Assembly (NCBI RefSeq): GCF_004792295.1
Contig: NZ_SRRY01000001.1
Span: 2,983,501 to 3,047,500, forward strand
Reading direction: 5' to 3'
DNA from: Pseudoalteromonas sp. MEBiC 03607
Lineage (GTDB): Bacteria > Pseudomonadota > Gammaproteobacteria > Enterobacterales > Alteromonadaceae
Length of the DNA: 64,000 nt
The position numbers were made by a program, and so were the translations under genes. The notes under the pieces are model-generated. The model did not search any database and was not told where the DNA came from. It saw only the letters and a list, made by a program, of their open reading frames with translations. Shown piece by piece: positions 8,851-16,852 of this stretch (within the stretch, counting starts at the first letter, position 1; every line of letters starts with the position of its first letter).

Positions 8851-10026
8851 ACTAAATATATTTCTAAGCGCAGCTAAATATATTTGCTCAATAGTTTTTA
8901 AGTCTACTATGGGTACGTGTTCATTAACTTGATGAATGGTATGGTTTCGCACGCCACATTCAATCACTTGCGTGTGCTCATTGGCAAAAAACCGACCATC
9001 GGATGTGCCACCACTTGTACTAAGCATTGGAAAGCTGCCAGTGATTTCATGCACGGCTTGTTCAAGCTGCTGCAACAAGCAATTACTTGCTTGATGCAGG
9101 GTATAAAATGATTCACACGGACGCTCCCAAACAAGCGTTAGCTGCGATGCTAAATCAGCCAATGCAAATTGAATTTCTTCTTTAACATCTTTGCTTTTAT
9201 AGCCATGACTATAACGCACGTTAAAGGTGAGCTCACACTGAGCAGGAACAAGGTTATCGACCACATTGGCAATATTAATTCCGGTTACTTGCAGTGTTGT
9301 TGCCGAGCTAGCTTCATCTTTGTGCCAGCTAATTGCCATTAAGCGCTTTACAACCTCGGCACTTAAATGTGCTGCGTTTATGGTGTTTTCTGGATAGGCA
9401 ACATGCCCTGCTTTACCTTGAATAGATAATCGTGCAGAGAGGGCACCCCGCCTGCCATTTTTTATGGTATCACCCACATGCTGATGGCTTGTTGGCTCGC
9501 CAACGAGACAACCATCAAGCACAACACCTTGTTTGGCAAGACGTTCAGCAATCAGTAAAGAGCCATATTCAGCCTCGCCCTCTTCATCTGAGGTAATTAA
9601 CCAGTAAAATGTGCCGCGTTTATTGCTATTTTGCGCTAAAAACCGTTTGGTTGCGCAAAGCATAGCGGCAACGCCGCCTTTCATATCTGCTGCGCCACGA
9701 CCATAGACACTGCCATCCACTATCTCACCACTAAATGGATCAACTCGCCAATCACCTTGCGCTGCAGGTACCACATCAATATGACCTGAAAAAGCAACGA
9801 TAGGGCCTTCGCCAAAAGTGATTTTAGCAATTAAATTAGTAACATGATTAAAACTAAATACCTCACAATCAAAGCCTAGCTGGCTTAAATTACTTTCGAG
9901 CCAGTCAATTGCCCCAGCTTGCTCGGGCGTTACCGATTTAAATCGGATCAAGGTTTGTAATGTTTCTACCACCTCAGATTGCTCTGATAGGTGCGTTGCT
10001 AACTCTGCATTTGATATCAAACTCAT
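8848..10026 (-). CDS. dapE: Succinyl-diaminopimelate desuccinylase
   Basis: Hydrolyses N-succinyl-LL-diaminopimelate in the lysine/peptidoglycan precursor pathway. The 392-residue M20 metallopeptidase-fold protein shows SGHIDVVP (H82, D84), GRGAADMKGG (D114), SDEEGEAEYGS (E148/E149) and VGEPTS, with the C-terminal zinc-ligand histidine in NHTIHQVNEHVPI. Slightly longer than E. coli DapE (375). The MATE gene lies 70 bases upstream on the same strand, so the two may be read together. Confidence 0.93.
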   Translation of the reverse strand: MSLISNAELATHLSEQSEVVETLQTLIRFKSVTPEQAGAIDWLESNLSQLGFDCEVFSFNHVTNLIAKITFGEGPIVAFSGHIDVVPAAQGDWRVDPFSGEIVDGSVYGRGAADMKGGVAAMLCATKRFLAQNSNKRGTFYWLITSDEEGEAEYGSLLIAERLAKQGVVLDGCLVGEPTSHQHVGDTIKNGRRGALSARLSIQGKAGHVAYPENTINAAHLSAEVVKRLMAISWHKDEASSATTLQVTGINIANVVDNLVPAQCELTFNVRYSHGYKSKDVKEEIQFALADLASQLTLVWERPCESFYTLHQASNCLLQQLEQAVHEITGSFPMLSTSGGTSDGRFFANEHTQVIECGVRNHTIHQVNEHVPIVDLKTIEQIYLAALRNIFS

Positions 10027-10096
10027 AATAACCCTAGTTATGTAGAAAGCTTGGGTTATTACAACGAGAGTTTATGACCGCAATATGAAACTTAAA

Positions 10097-11515
10097 TTAA
10101 TGATTTCCTTCTTCAATGAGGGTTTCTTGGGTCACCTTGGCTATGTCTTTATCTTCTTTGGTTAATTGTGTTCGTTGCCAACGACCTGCGGCGAACCAAA
10201 GATAAGTAATGATTGCCACAAGTACATTGGTGATAGCAAACGAATACCATATGCCCTGTGGTCCCAGTGAAGTATGCTTAGACAAAATATACGCTGCAGG
10301 AAATTGAATAACACATTGCGAAAGCAGTGACACAATCATCGCATTGAGCATATTTCCTGAAGCCCTAAATGCAGCAACAACACAAAGCTGCACGCCTATT
10401 CCGCCCCAAGTTAAGCACATGACGCGAATGAACTCTGCGCCACCAGCGATCACAGACTCATCATCAGGAATAAAAAAAGCCACCAAGTATTCAGCAAATA
10501 CATAAGCTAAAACGCCCACTAATGTCAGGCCTAGCAGCCCCCAAAGCGCGGCTAAACGTGTTATTTGTGCTGCACGCTGCGGGTTTCCTGCTCCCATGTT
10601 TTGACCTACCAAGGTAGAAACGGCCATTGAAAGACCCATTGCCGGGATCATCACCATTTGCAAAATATTAGAGCCAACACCATAAGAGGCAATGGTGTGC
10701 GTACCAAAGCTGGCAACCAAAAACGACATAATAATTAACCCAAAGGCTCTTGCAGAGAGTTCAACCGAGCCAGGAGCCCCTAAAAAGAACGCTTGTTTCA
10801 TATATTGCCAATCTGGTTTGAAGCTAGAGAGTTTAAGTTGAATGCCGTGACGGCCTCGCAAAAATACCCAAACGCCTATTAATGCCGCTAAACTTTGCGT
10901 AATGAGAGTGGCTAATGCAGCCCCCATTACGCCAAAACCAGAGAAATCACCAAATCCAAAAATCAGTAAAGGGTCGAGCACAAAATTGAGTAAAACAGTA
11001 CCGCTAACAATATACAGTGGCACCTTAGTTTGCCCGATGCCACGCATTAAAGCCTGAAACATGGCATAAATAAACACAAACACAACACCAATGAAAGATA
11101 CATGCATAAACTTAAGCGCATCACCAAACACTTGCTCTTCAACGCCTAATAAAGTCAAAAAGTAAGGCGATAACACATAACCTATTAAACCAAGTATGGT
11201 TGCGGTAATTGTCACCATTAACATGGTTTGAGCAGCAACATGGTTTACCTTATCTTGCTGGCCAGCTCCCATATATTGAGCAGATAAAATGGCTCCCGCC
11301 ATTGCCAACCCTGAGCCAATAGCAATAACTAAAAAAGTAACCGGCATACTGACAGAAACGGCAGCTACTTGCTCTGCCCCCAAGCGCCCTACCCAAAAAG
11401 CATCGGTTAACTGATAAGCAGACTGCAAAATATTAATTAAGATGATCGGGATACCTAATTTAAGTAACGCTTTTGAAATCGAGCCATGAAGAAATAAATG
11501 CTGGGGATCAGCCAT
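10097..11515 (-). CDS. MATE family efflux transporter
   Basis: An inner-membrane cation/drug antiporter of the multidrug and toxic compound extrusion family. About 12 membrane segments are visible in 472 residues. It has the duplicated MATE layout, with ILINILQSAYQLTDAFWVGRLG near the N-terminus and the matching AFGLIIMSFLVASFG/ VGSNILQMVMIPAMGLSMA in the second half. The start is taken as ATG at 11513-11515, behind AGGTG; a GTG three codons earlier is less likely. The substrate is unknown. It resembles the NorM/DinF group in general; no closer assignment is made. Confidence 0.9.
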   Translation of the reverse strand: MADPQHLFLHGSISKALLKLGIPIILINILQSAYQLTDAFWVGRLGAEQVAAVSVSMPVTFLVIAIGSGLAMAGAILSAQYMGAGQQDKVNHVAAQTMLMVTITATILGLIGYVLSPYFLTLLGVEEQVFGDALKFMHVSFIGVVFVFIYAMFQALMRGIGQTKVPLYIVSGTVLLNFVLDPLLIFGFGDFSGFGVMGAALATLITQSLAALIGVWVFLRGRHGIQLKLSSFKPDWQYMKQAFFLGAPGSVELSARAFGLIIMSFLVASFGTHTIASYGVGSNILQMVMIPAMGLSMAVSTLVGQNMGAGNPQRAAQITRLAALWGLLGLTLVGVLAYVFAEYLVAFFIPDDESVIAGGAEFIRVMCLTWGGIGVQLCVVAAFRASGNMLNAMIVSLLSQCVIQFPAAYILSKHTSLGPQGIWYSFAITNVLVAIITYLWFAAGRWQRTQLTKEDKDIAKVTQETLIEEGNH

Positions 11516-11617
11516 GAAACACACCTAATAAACTAATAACATCGTTAGTTTAACAGCCGCAAATGAACATAAAGTCAATGAGAGTCAATCTTTTTTTCGC
11601 TGTACCCGTTTAAAAAC

Positions 11618-11631
11618 TTAATCTAAATCAA
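11618..11631. promoter_or_regulatory. Candidate FNR/CRP-family binding site upstream of ompW
   Basis: TTAATCTAAATCAA matches the FNR consensus TTGAT-N4-ATCAA at nine of ten positions. It lies about 120 bases before the ompW start. E. coli ompW is known to respond to FNR, so the location is sensible. Found by eye; not tested against background. Confidence 0.4.
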
Positions 11632-11749
11632 TAAATGGCTTCACTTAGTTCAAACATTTTTGAAACTTTGATCTAGAACAGGTTTTGTCCCCTCCAACTT
11701 AGTAATAATAGCCTCAACCAAATAAGACAAGTAGTTCGCGGAGAACAAC

Positions 11750-12403
11750 ATGAAAACCAAATTAAGCATTGCATTACTTACTTCACTATTAGCACTCTCT
11801 CCTGTTGCAAACGCAAACTTAAGCGTGAACGTGGGTGCTATTAACGTAAACCCTGACAACGATAGCTCAAAAATCAATGAAGCTCCGGCACTAGGCTTAC
11901 GCGCAGATGATGACACGCAATTAGGTATTACTATAGATTATGCACTAGACGATAACTGGGTTCTTGAGTTAGTTGCTGCAACGCCATTTAGTCATGATGT
12001 TCAAGGTGCTGGAGGCTTAGCTGGTAATAAGATTGCTAAAATTAAACACTTACCACCAACTTTCCTAGCACAATATCACTTTTTTGATGCAACCTATAAA
12101 TTCCGTCCATTTGTAGGTGTAGGCGTAAACTATACAGTTTTCTTTGATGAAGAGCCTTCAGCTGCACTAAAAGCAACATTAGGTACTGACGACGTAGAAG
12201 TCAAACTAGACGACTCATTTGGCTTTGCAGCTCAAGCTGGTTTCAACTACATGATGAGTGAAAACTGGGGTCTACATGGCATGGTTTCACTTATTGATAT
12301 CGATACAGATGCAACTGTATATGCTGGCGGCTCGAAAGCACTAACATCAACAGTAGAAATTGACCCTGTCGTTGCTATGTTTGGTATTAAATACAAATTC
12401 TAA
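11750..12403 (+). CDS. ompW: OmpW family outer membrane protein
   Basis: An eight-stranded outer-membrane barrel that passes small hydrophobic molecules. 217 residues with a signal peptide (residues 1-22, ending VANA). The family features are present: mature start with VNVGAINVNPDND, TQLGITIDYALDDNWVLELVAATPFSHDV, FLAQYHFF, the conserved FRPFVGVGVNYT and the C-terminal MFGIKYKF with a terminal Phe. The gene is monocistronic, divergent from the MATE gene, and followed by a strong terminator. A candidate FNR-like site lies upstream. Confidence 0.93.
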   Translation: MKTKLSIALLTSLLALSPVANANLSVNVGAINVNPDNDSSKINEAPALGLRADDDTQLGITIDYALDDNWVLELVAATPFSHDVQGAGGLAGNKIAKIKHLPPTFLAQYHFFDATYKFRPFVGVGVNYTVFFDEEPSAALKATLGTDDVEVKLDDSFGFAAQAGFNYMMSENWGLHGMVSLIDIDTDATVYAGGSKALTSTVEIDPVVAMFGIKYKF

Positions 12404-12431
12404 CTTTCATTTTGTGAAAGCCCATACGCAC

Positions 12432-12458
12432 AAAAAGGCCATTAAATGGCCTTTTTTA
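12432..12458 (+). terminator. ompW terminator
   Basis: Stem AAAAGGCCATT - a - AATGGCCTTTT running into six T residues, 30 bases after the ompW stop. Confidence 0.9.
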
Positions 12459-12648
12459 TTTGTTCCCACTCTAGAAAAACCTGCAACACGAACTTGATTC
12501 TCGCTCAGGTTCAACCAACTAATCAATTTAGACTACACTATAAAAATAACCCATTTCTTTTTACTGGTTTTTATTTTTTGTTTATTTAACCGTTACTTAT
12601 TTTACTGTTTTTCATTGCAATATCTGAATTTTCAGAGCCAAAGACGTG

Positions 12649-12677
12649 TTGTTCCTATTTGCTCGCGATTATAAAAT
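12649..12677 (+). promoter_or_regulatory. Candidate sigma-70 promoter of the PGA-like operon
   Basis: TTGTTC (12649-12654), a 17-base spacer, and TAAAAT (12672-12677). It lies about 57 bases before the start codon at 12734. It is the best sigma-70 match I could find by eye in the gap. Confidence 0.4.
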
Positions 12678-12733
12678 GGTTGTAATAATTTTGACCTATC
12701 TAAAATAAATTAGGTGGCAGCTCGAGGTGTTAA

Positions 12734-14947
12734 TTGAAAGTAATTGTCAATTCGTTAGTGTTGATTCTTTGCACAGCTCTAATCTCGTGCAAAGTAAAAG
12801 ATCCTAGTGAAGATAAACCGCAACAACAAAAGCAAGATACAATTAGTGATCGTGAAGCGCTAATTGCGGGCACCGCTGACATCGTATTTACTATTACCAA
12901 TGAAAATCAAACACCTCTCAACAATGTGAGCGTTGACGTTGCAGGTCAAGAGTACCTATCCGATGAAAATGGACGTGTTTCTATTAGCAACCTCTCTTTT
13001 GGTAATCACGCTGTTTTTATTGCACAATCAGGTTATTTCCCAAAGGCAGGTATTTTAGTAAACCAACCTAACTCTGTAACCTCACACATCCAATTAGAAA
13101 CACAATCAGCAAATTCAAAAAGCTTGTTATTTGCTGGTGATACAATGTTTGGTCGACGCTTCCTAGACCCCAATTTAGAGACGATGGGCACATCTGTACC
13201 TAATGTTAACACTGCGCTCATTCGACCTGACTCAGCCCGCGAAGATAGTATCGCCATAACCACAGAAGTTGCAGCGCTCTTTAAAGCTGCTGACTTTTCA
13301 TCGGTTAATCTTGAGTCACCTATTACGACAATGCCAACAACAGTTCATCCGACTAAAGAATTCAGCTTTTTCTCTTTGCCTGAATCACTGCAAAGCCTTA
13401 CTGAAATTGGTATTGATTATGTTGGCCTTGGTAATAATCACATCTATGACTATTTGCAAAATGGCCTTGAAGATACACTCCTTGAAGTGTCAAATGCAGG
13501 GTTCCTAAATAGCGGTGCGGGTTTAAGTGAAACTGACGCTTTTAAAACTGTCGAGCATAACCTTGATAATGTTAATTTAGTGCTCTTTGCTGCAACTTCA
13601 ATTACCGGAAAAGAACATCAATATACCTACGTTGCTGACACCAATAAAGGTGGGGCTGCTGATTTAACAAATTCAGCGGCAGTCAAAGCTGCACTTGAAC
13701 AGTTAGATCCTACTGACTTTGTCATTGCACAAATGCATGGTGGTGATGAATACTCGTATACTCCATCACCTTATATAGGTAGCCGATTTGAAGTTCTTTC
13801 TTCACAAAATACTGATCTACTAATTGGCCATCACCCACACATTGCCCAAGGCTTTGCTGTATTTAATGAAATACCAGCCATATTGGGCTTGGGTAACTTT
13901 GTATTTGACCAACCCAGACTTGATACCTTATTAGGCCTTGCAGTTCTGCTGGATCTTGATACGCAAAGCCAAAAAATCACTCGTGGTTTTGCTTATCCTA
14001 TTTATTTAGAAGACTATAAACCTCGATTCACCACTGGTTTTTTAAGTCACTATTTATTGAGAAGAATCGCCGAACTTTCTGATGACAATATTACGCTTGT
14101 TCCCCGAGAAAGCTACGCTGAAATATATTTTGCTGCAAATCAAGCAACAAAAAATACTCAGCAAGTGACTATCAACATTGATGCCAACACTGACATCATA
14201 GACTTGAGACAATATTCACCATCATCTGCTGCTTACGTTTCATCCATAGACGTTAATAGTGGTTCTTTAGATACGCTTTTAGTGGGCCGAGATATTATGG
14301 TCTTTGGCGATTTTGAAGATTGGGATAACGACGCAGACACCTTTGAAGTAAGTCGATGGGATCATAGCAGTGAAAGTGTGTTGCCTTGCACTGATAAGCC
14401 ATTCAATGGTTTGCAAGCTCTGTGCTCAACCCGTGATAAGTTTGACAACACTCCCTCTATTATTCCATTTAGACACACTATGCGGGTTATGGAGTTAACC
14501 GACGAAACAGGTGCACTAGAGTTAAGTAAAGACTTTTCATTACTGACCTATTTGCAATCTGAAAATGGTGGTCAGCTTGAGGCCTTGCTTACTTATACAA
14601 CAGAAATTGATGACCTTACCTTCGCAGAAAACCAAATTCCCGTTAGCGAAGGAGGTAATCAACCATGGCATGTTTTTAGCCATGACTTTAGTTTACCTTC
14701 TGATGAGTTAACACTTGGACCTAAAAAATTACCACCTCGTGGCGTAAAACTACAATTTAGGCACTATCCACCCAATACAGGAGAAGCGATCACGCGTCTA
14801 GATGATGTCGCAATGATCAGCTGGCAACAAAGTATCAACCTAGAAAACGGACAATGGAAGACCGATAAAATGCACGGTTTTGACTTTTTAAAAGTCAATT
14901 CAAGTAGTGAAGTGAGCTTAACGCTGACATTCACTGTACTTGATTAA
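12734..14947 (+). CDS. CapA/PgsA-like lipoprotein (metallophosphatase-fold capsule protein)
   Basis: 737 residues. The start is TTG at 12734, preceded by GAGGTG, and gives a lipoprotein signal with lipobox LISC (Cys 19). Residues about 50-115 form a carboxypeptidase-regulatory-like beta-sandwich (PLNNVSVDVAGQEYLSDENG). The CapA (PGA_cap) domain spans about 130-410 with LLFAGDTMFGRRF, FSSVNLESPI, GLGNNHIYDY, AQMHGGDEY, IGHHPHIAQGF and LGLGNFVFDQ. About 300 residues of unassigned beta-rich sequence follow. In Bacillus PGA systems CapA/PgsA is the third component, needed for synthesis or export. First gene of a seven-gene run, ending 9 bases before the next. CapA proteins also occur outside PGA loci; here the PgsC- and PgsB-like genes support the link. 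Confidence 0.82.
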   Translation: MKVIVNSLVLILCTALISCKVKDPSEDKPQQQKQDTISDREALIAGTADIVFTITNENQTPLNNVSVDVAGQEYLSDENGRVSISNLSFGNHAVFIAQSGYFPKAGILVNQPNSVTSHIQLETQSANSKSLLFAGDTMFGRRFLDPNLETMGTSVPNVNTALIRPDSAREDSIAITTEVAALFKAADFSSVNLESPITTMPTTVHPTKEFSFFSLPESLQSLTEIGIDYVGLGNNHIYDYLQNGLEDTLLEVSNAGFLNSGAGLSETDAFKTVEHNLDNVNLVLFAATSITGKEHQYTYVADTNKGGAADLTNSAAVKAALEQLDPTDFVIAQMHGGDEYSYTPSPYIGSRFEVLSSQNTDLLIGHHPHIAQGFAVFNEIPAILGLGNFVFDQPRLDTLLGLAVLLDLDTQSQKITRGFAYPIYLEDYKPRFTTGFLSHYLLRRIAELSDDNITLVPRESYAEIYFAANQATKNTQQVTINIDANTDIIDLRQYSPSSAAYVSSIDVNSGSLDTLLVGRDIMVFGDFEDWDNDADTFEVSRWDHSSESVLPCTDKPFNGLQALCSTRDKFDNTPSIIPFRHTMRVMELTDETGALELSKDFSLLTYLQSENGGQLEALLTYTTEIDDLTFAENQIPVSEGGNQPWHVFSHDFSLPSDELTLGPKKLPPRGVKLQFRHYPPNTGEAITRLDDVAMISWQQSINLENGQWKTDKMHGFDFLKVNSSSEVSLTLTFTVLD

Positions 14948-14956
14948 GGAGGAATT

Positions 14957-16852
14957 GTGGTTGTATTACAACAATTGTTGCGATTAACGCAACAAAGAGC
15001 CTTTTGGTTTACTGTTTGCTTATTTGCAATTGTGATTATCAGTAACCTGCTGAATTTATTTCAAGCAAGTAATGCCTTTTTATATAAAAAAATAGAATCT
15101 CTCAGTAACACTCAGCAAACAAATGTAGTGCTTATCACCAGTCAAAACCTTAGTGCTAACCATTCACAATTAGTCACCCAGCTTACAGAGTACCAGCCAA
15201 AAGCAATCATTGTTTTAGCAGATGAACCTTTAGCACCTGTAGACAATGAGCGTGTTTTCTACCCTTATTCGCTAAGTAAGTACTGTGTGCCAAATGTAGA
15301 GATTTGGGCAACATATCAAATGCGTATTCCAGCAGCGACTAACCTTGAGTGTGAAAGTGTGTGGCAAGCTGTTTTTGGTTATAAGCACGAAAAATCAAGA
15401 CTGATTAACTTTAAATTGGCAGTTTCTGCGCTACCTAAATTTACAGCTAAGCGAGTTCTTGGCTTTGATGTGATGAGTGAGCAACTCGAAAATAAAGTGA
15501 TTATTGTCGGTCAGCAATCAGCTGAATTTAATGTGCTGATACATGCCCCTAAATTAGAAGGGCTTAATGACCCCTTACTTCTTTTTGCTTATATCGCTGA
15601 TAGTCTAGAAAAAAACAGCACAATAAATGAGCTTAATTTTGTTATCTCGATAGTACTTGCGCTGATACTGGTATTTGTCCTACTGTTTTTCTTTCAAAAA
15701 ATGTCGATTAGTTATTCATTTTTAGTCGCACTAAGCATAACTATCATTTGGTGTTGCGCTGGCTATTTTTTAGTGAACTTTGCAAAGTTATTTATCCCTA
15801 TCGGCCAATACATCATTCTGACCTTTGTCACATTATTTTGGGTTGTGGTGGCGAGGAAGATTTCTGAAGATAAAGAGCTTACAACTGATGTAAATAACAT
15901 TCAGCAAATGATGATGGGCCGTTATATTCCGCAAAGCTTTATAGAGCACCCTTCTCCATGGGATCCCATAATACAATTAATTAGCCAACAGTTAGATCTA
16001 GAAAAATCAATTTTTTTAGCTCGAAAAGAAGACGACCATCGCGTCGTTGAAATTCGGGCTATCAACTGCCAACTTGATGATATTCAAGAAATGAGACGTG
16101 ACTATCAGCGAACGCCTTATAGTAATGCGTTAAAGTCATTGGGTATTGTAAAGATCAACCGTCCATTTTTTAAGCAAATCATTGAGGGTGAAATCGAGTT
16201 TATCGCACCACTGGTATATGCCGGAGATGTCCGTGGGTTTTGGGCTTTATCAATTATTCCTAATCATAACTTTAACCAACAAGCCTTTGAGCAAAACGTT
16301 AATAAATTTGCAGCTCAGGTTGCTGAACTACTATTCCATTACCATATTTTCAAAACAACACAGGCTAAAAACCGTACCTTATTAAACAGGCTACTCACCT
16401 TTAAGCTGCACGAGCCTATTAGCCAAAAGGTAAAAAGCTCCCTGAACGAAATGGAGCAAAAGCTTACTACCTTAGAGATGGTTTTTAACCACACAAGCCC
16501 AGCAACTGTGCTTTTTAATCTGTTTGGTCAAGTTATTCAAACCAATGCATCTTTAGAGCGTTTTGCTAAGCAGCATCAAATAGCTATTTTTGAAACCACT
16601 GCGCTTGATTTGCTGTGTAAAAGTTGTGAGCTTGATATTGAGATTGCAAAGGGTAAATTACGTTACATTACACTTAATAAAGCGACCGTTGAGCTTCCTG
16701 CTAAACTTGGTGCACATCATTACACTCTAATTATTAGAGCGCTTCATTCAGATAACTCGCAAACTGCATCAGGTGCACCTTTTCAAGTATCTGGAATTTT
16801 ATTTGAGTTTATAGCAAATACTCCTGAAATAACTTCGGAGGCTAAACTTTAA
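14957..16852 (+). CDS. CHASE2-like membrane sensor with GAF- and PAS-like regions, no output enzyme
   Basis: 631 residues. One N-terminal membrane helix (about 15-36) is followed by a periplasmic region of about 190 residues ending with LENKVIIVGQQS, a CHASE2-like block. Three consecutive membrane helices follow (about 228-300), the topology usual for CHASE2 proteins. The cytoplasmic part has a GAF-like region (about 335-470, including FIAPLVYAGDVRGFWALSI), a short coiled linker and a PAS-like region (about 510-610, FNLFGQVIQTNASLERFAKQ). I find no kinase, GGDEF, EAL or DNA-binding motif. GTG start at 14957 behind AAGGAGG. Its stop shares a base with the next start, so it is translationally coupled to the PgsC-like gene and probably senses or gates polymer synthesis. 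Domain calls are inference from pattern and topology. Confidence 0.6.
   Translation: MVVLQQLLRLTQQRAFWFTVCLFAIVIISNLLNLFQASNAFLYKKIESLSNTQQTNVVLITSQNLSANHSQLVTQLTEYQPKAIIVLADEPLAPVDNERVFYPYSLSKYCVPNVEIWATYQMRIPAATNLECESVWQAVFGYKHEKSRLINFKLAVSALPKFTAKRVLGFDVMSEQLENKVIIVGQQSAEFNVLIHAPKLEGLNDPLLLFAYIADSLEKNSTINELNFVISIVLALILVFVLLFFFQKMSISYSFLVALSITIIWCCAGYFLVNFAKLFIPIGQYIILTFVTLFWVVVARKISEDKELTTDVNNIQQMMMGRYIPQSFIEHPSPWDPIIQLISQQLDLEKSIFLARKEDDHRVVEIRAINCQLDDIQEMRRDYQRTPYSNALKSLGIVKINRPFFKQIIEGEIEFIAPLVYAGDVRGFWALSIIPNHNFNQQAFEQNVNKFAAQVAELLFHYHIFKTTQAKNRTLLNRLLTFKLHEPISQKVKSSLNEMEQKLTTLEMVFNHTSPATVLFNLFGQVIQTNASLERFAKQHQIAIFETTALDLLCKSCELDIEIAKGKLRYITLNKATVELPAKLGAHHYTLIIRALHSDNSQTASGAPFQVSGILFEFIANTPEITSEAKL

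Larger units (their letters stand above)
12404..12733. other. 330-base gap between ompW and the PGA-like operon
   Basis: Holds the ompW terminator (12432-12458) and then about 200 bases of T-rich DNA, including the candidate promoter at 12649-12677 that would drive the operon. No open reading frame with a credible start was seen. A leader of about 50 bases or more is likely. Confidence 0.6.
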
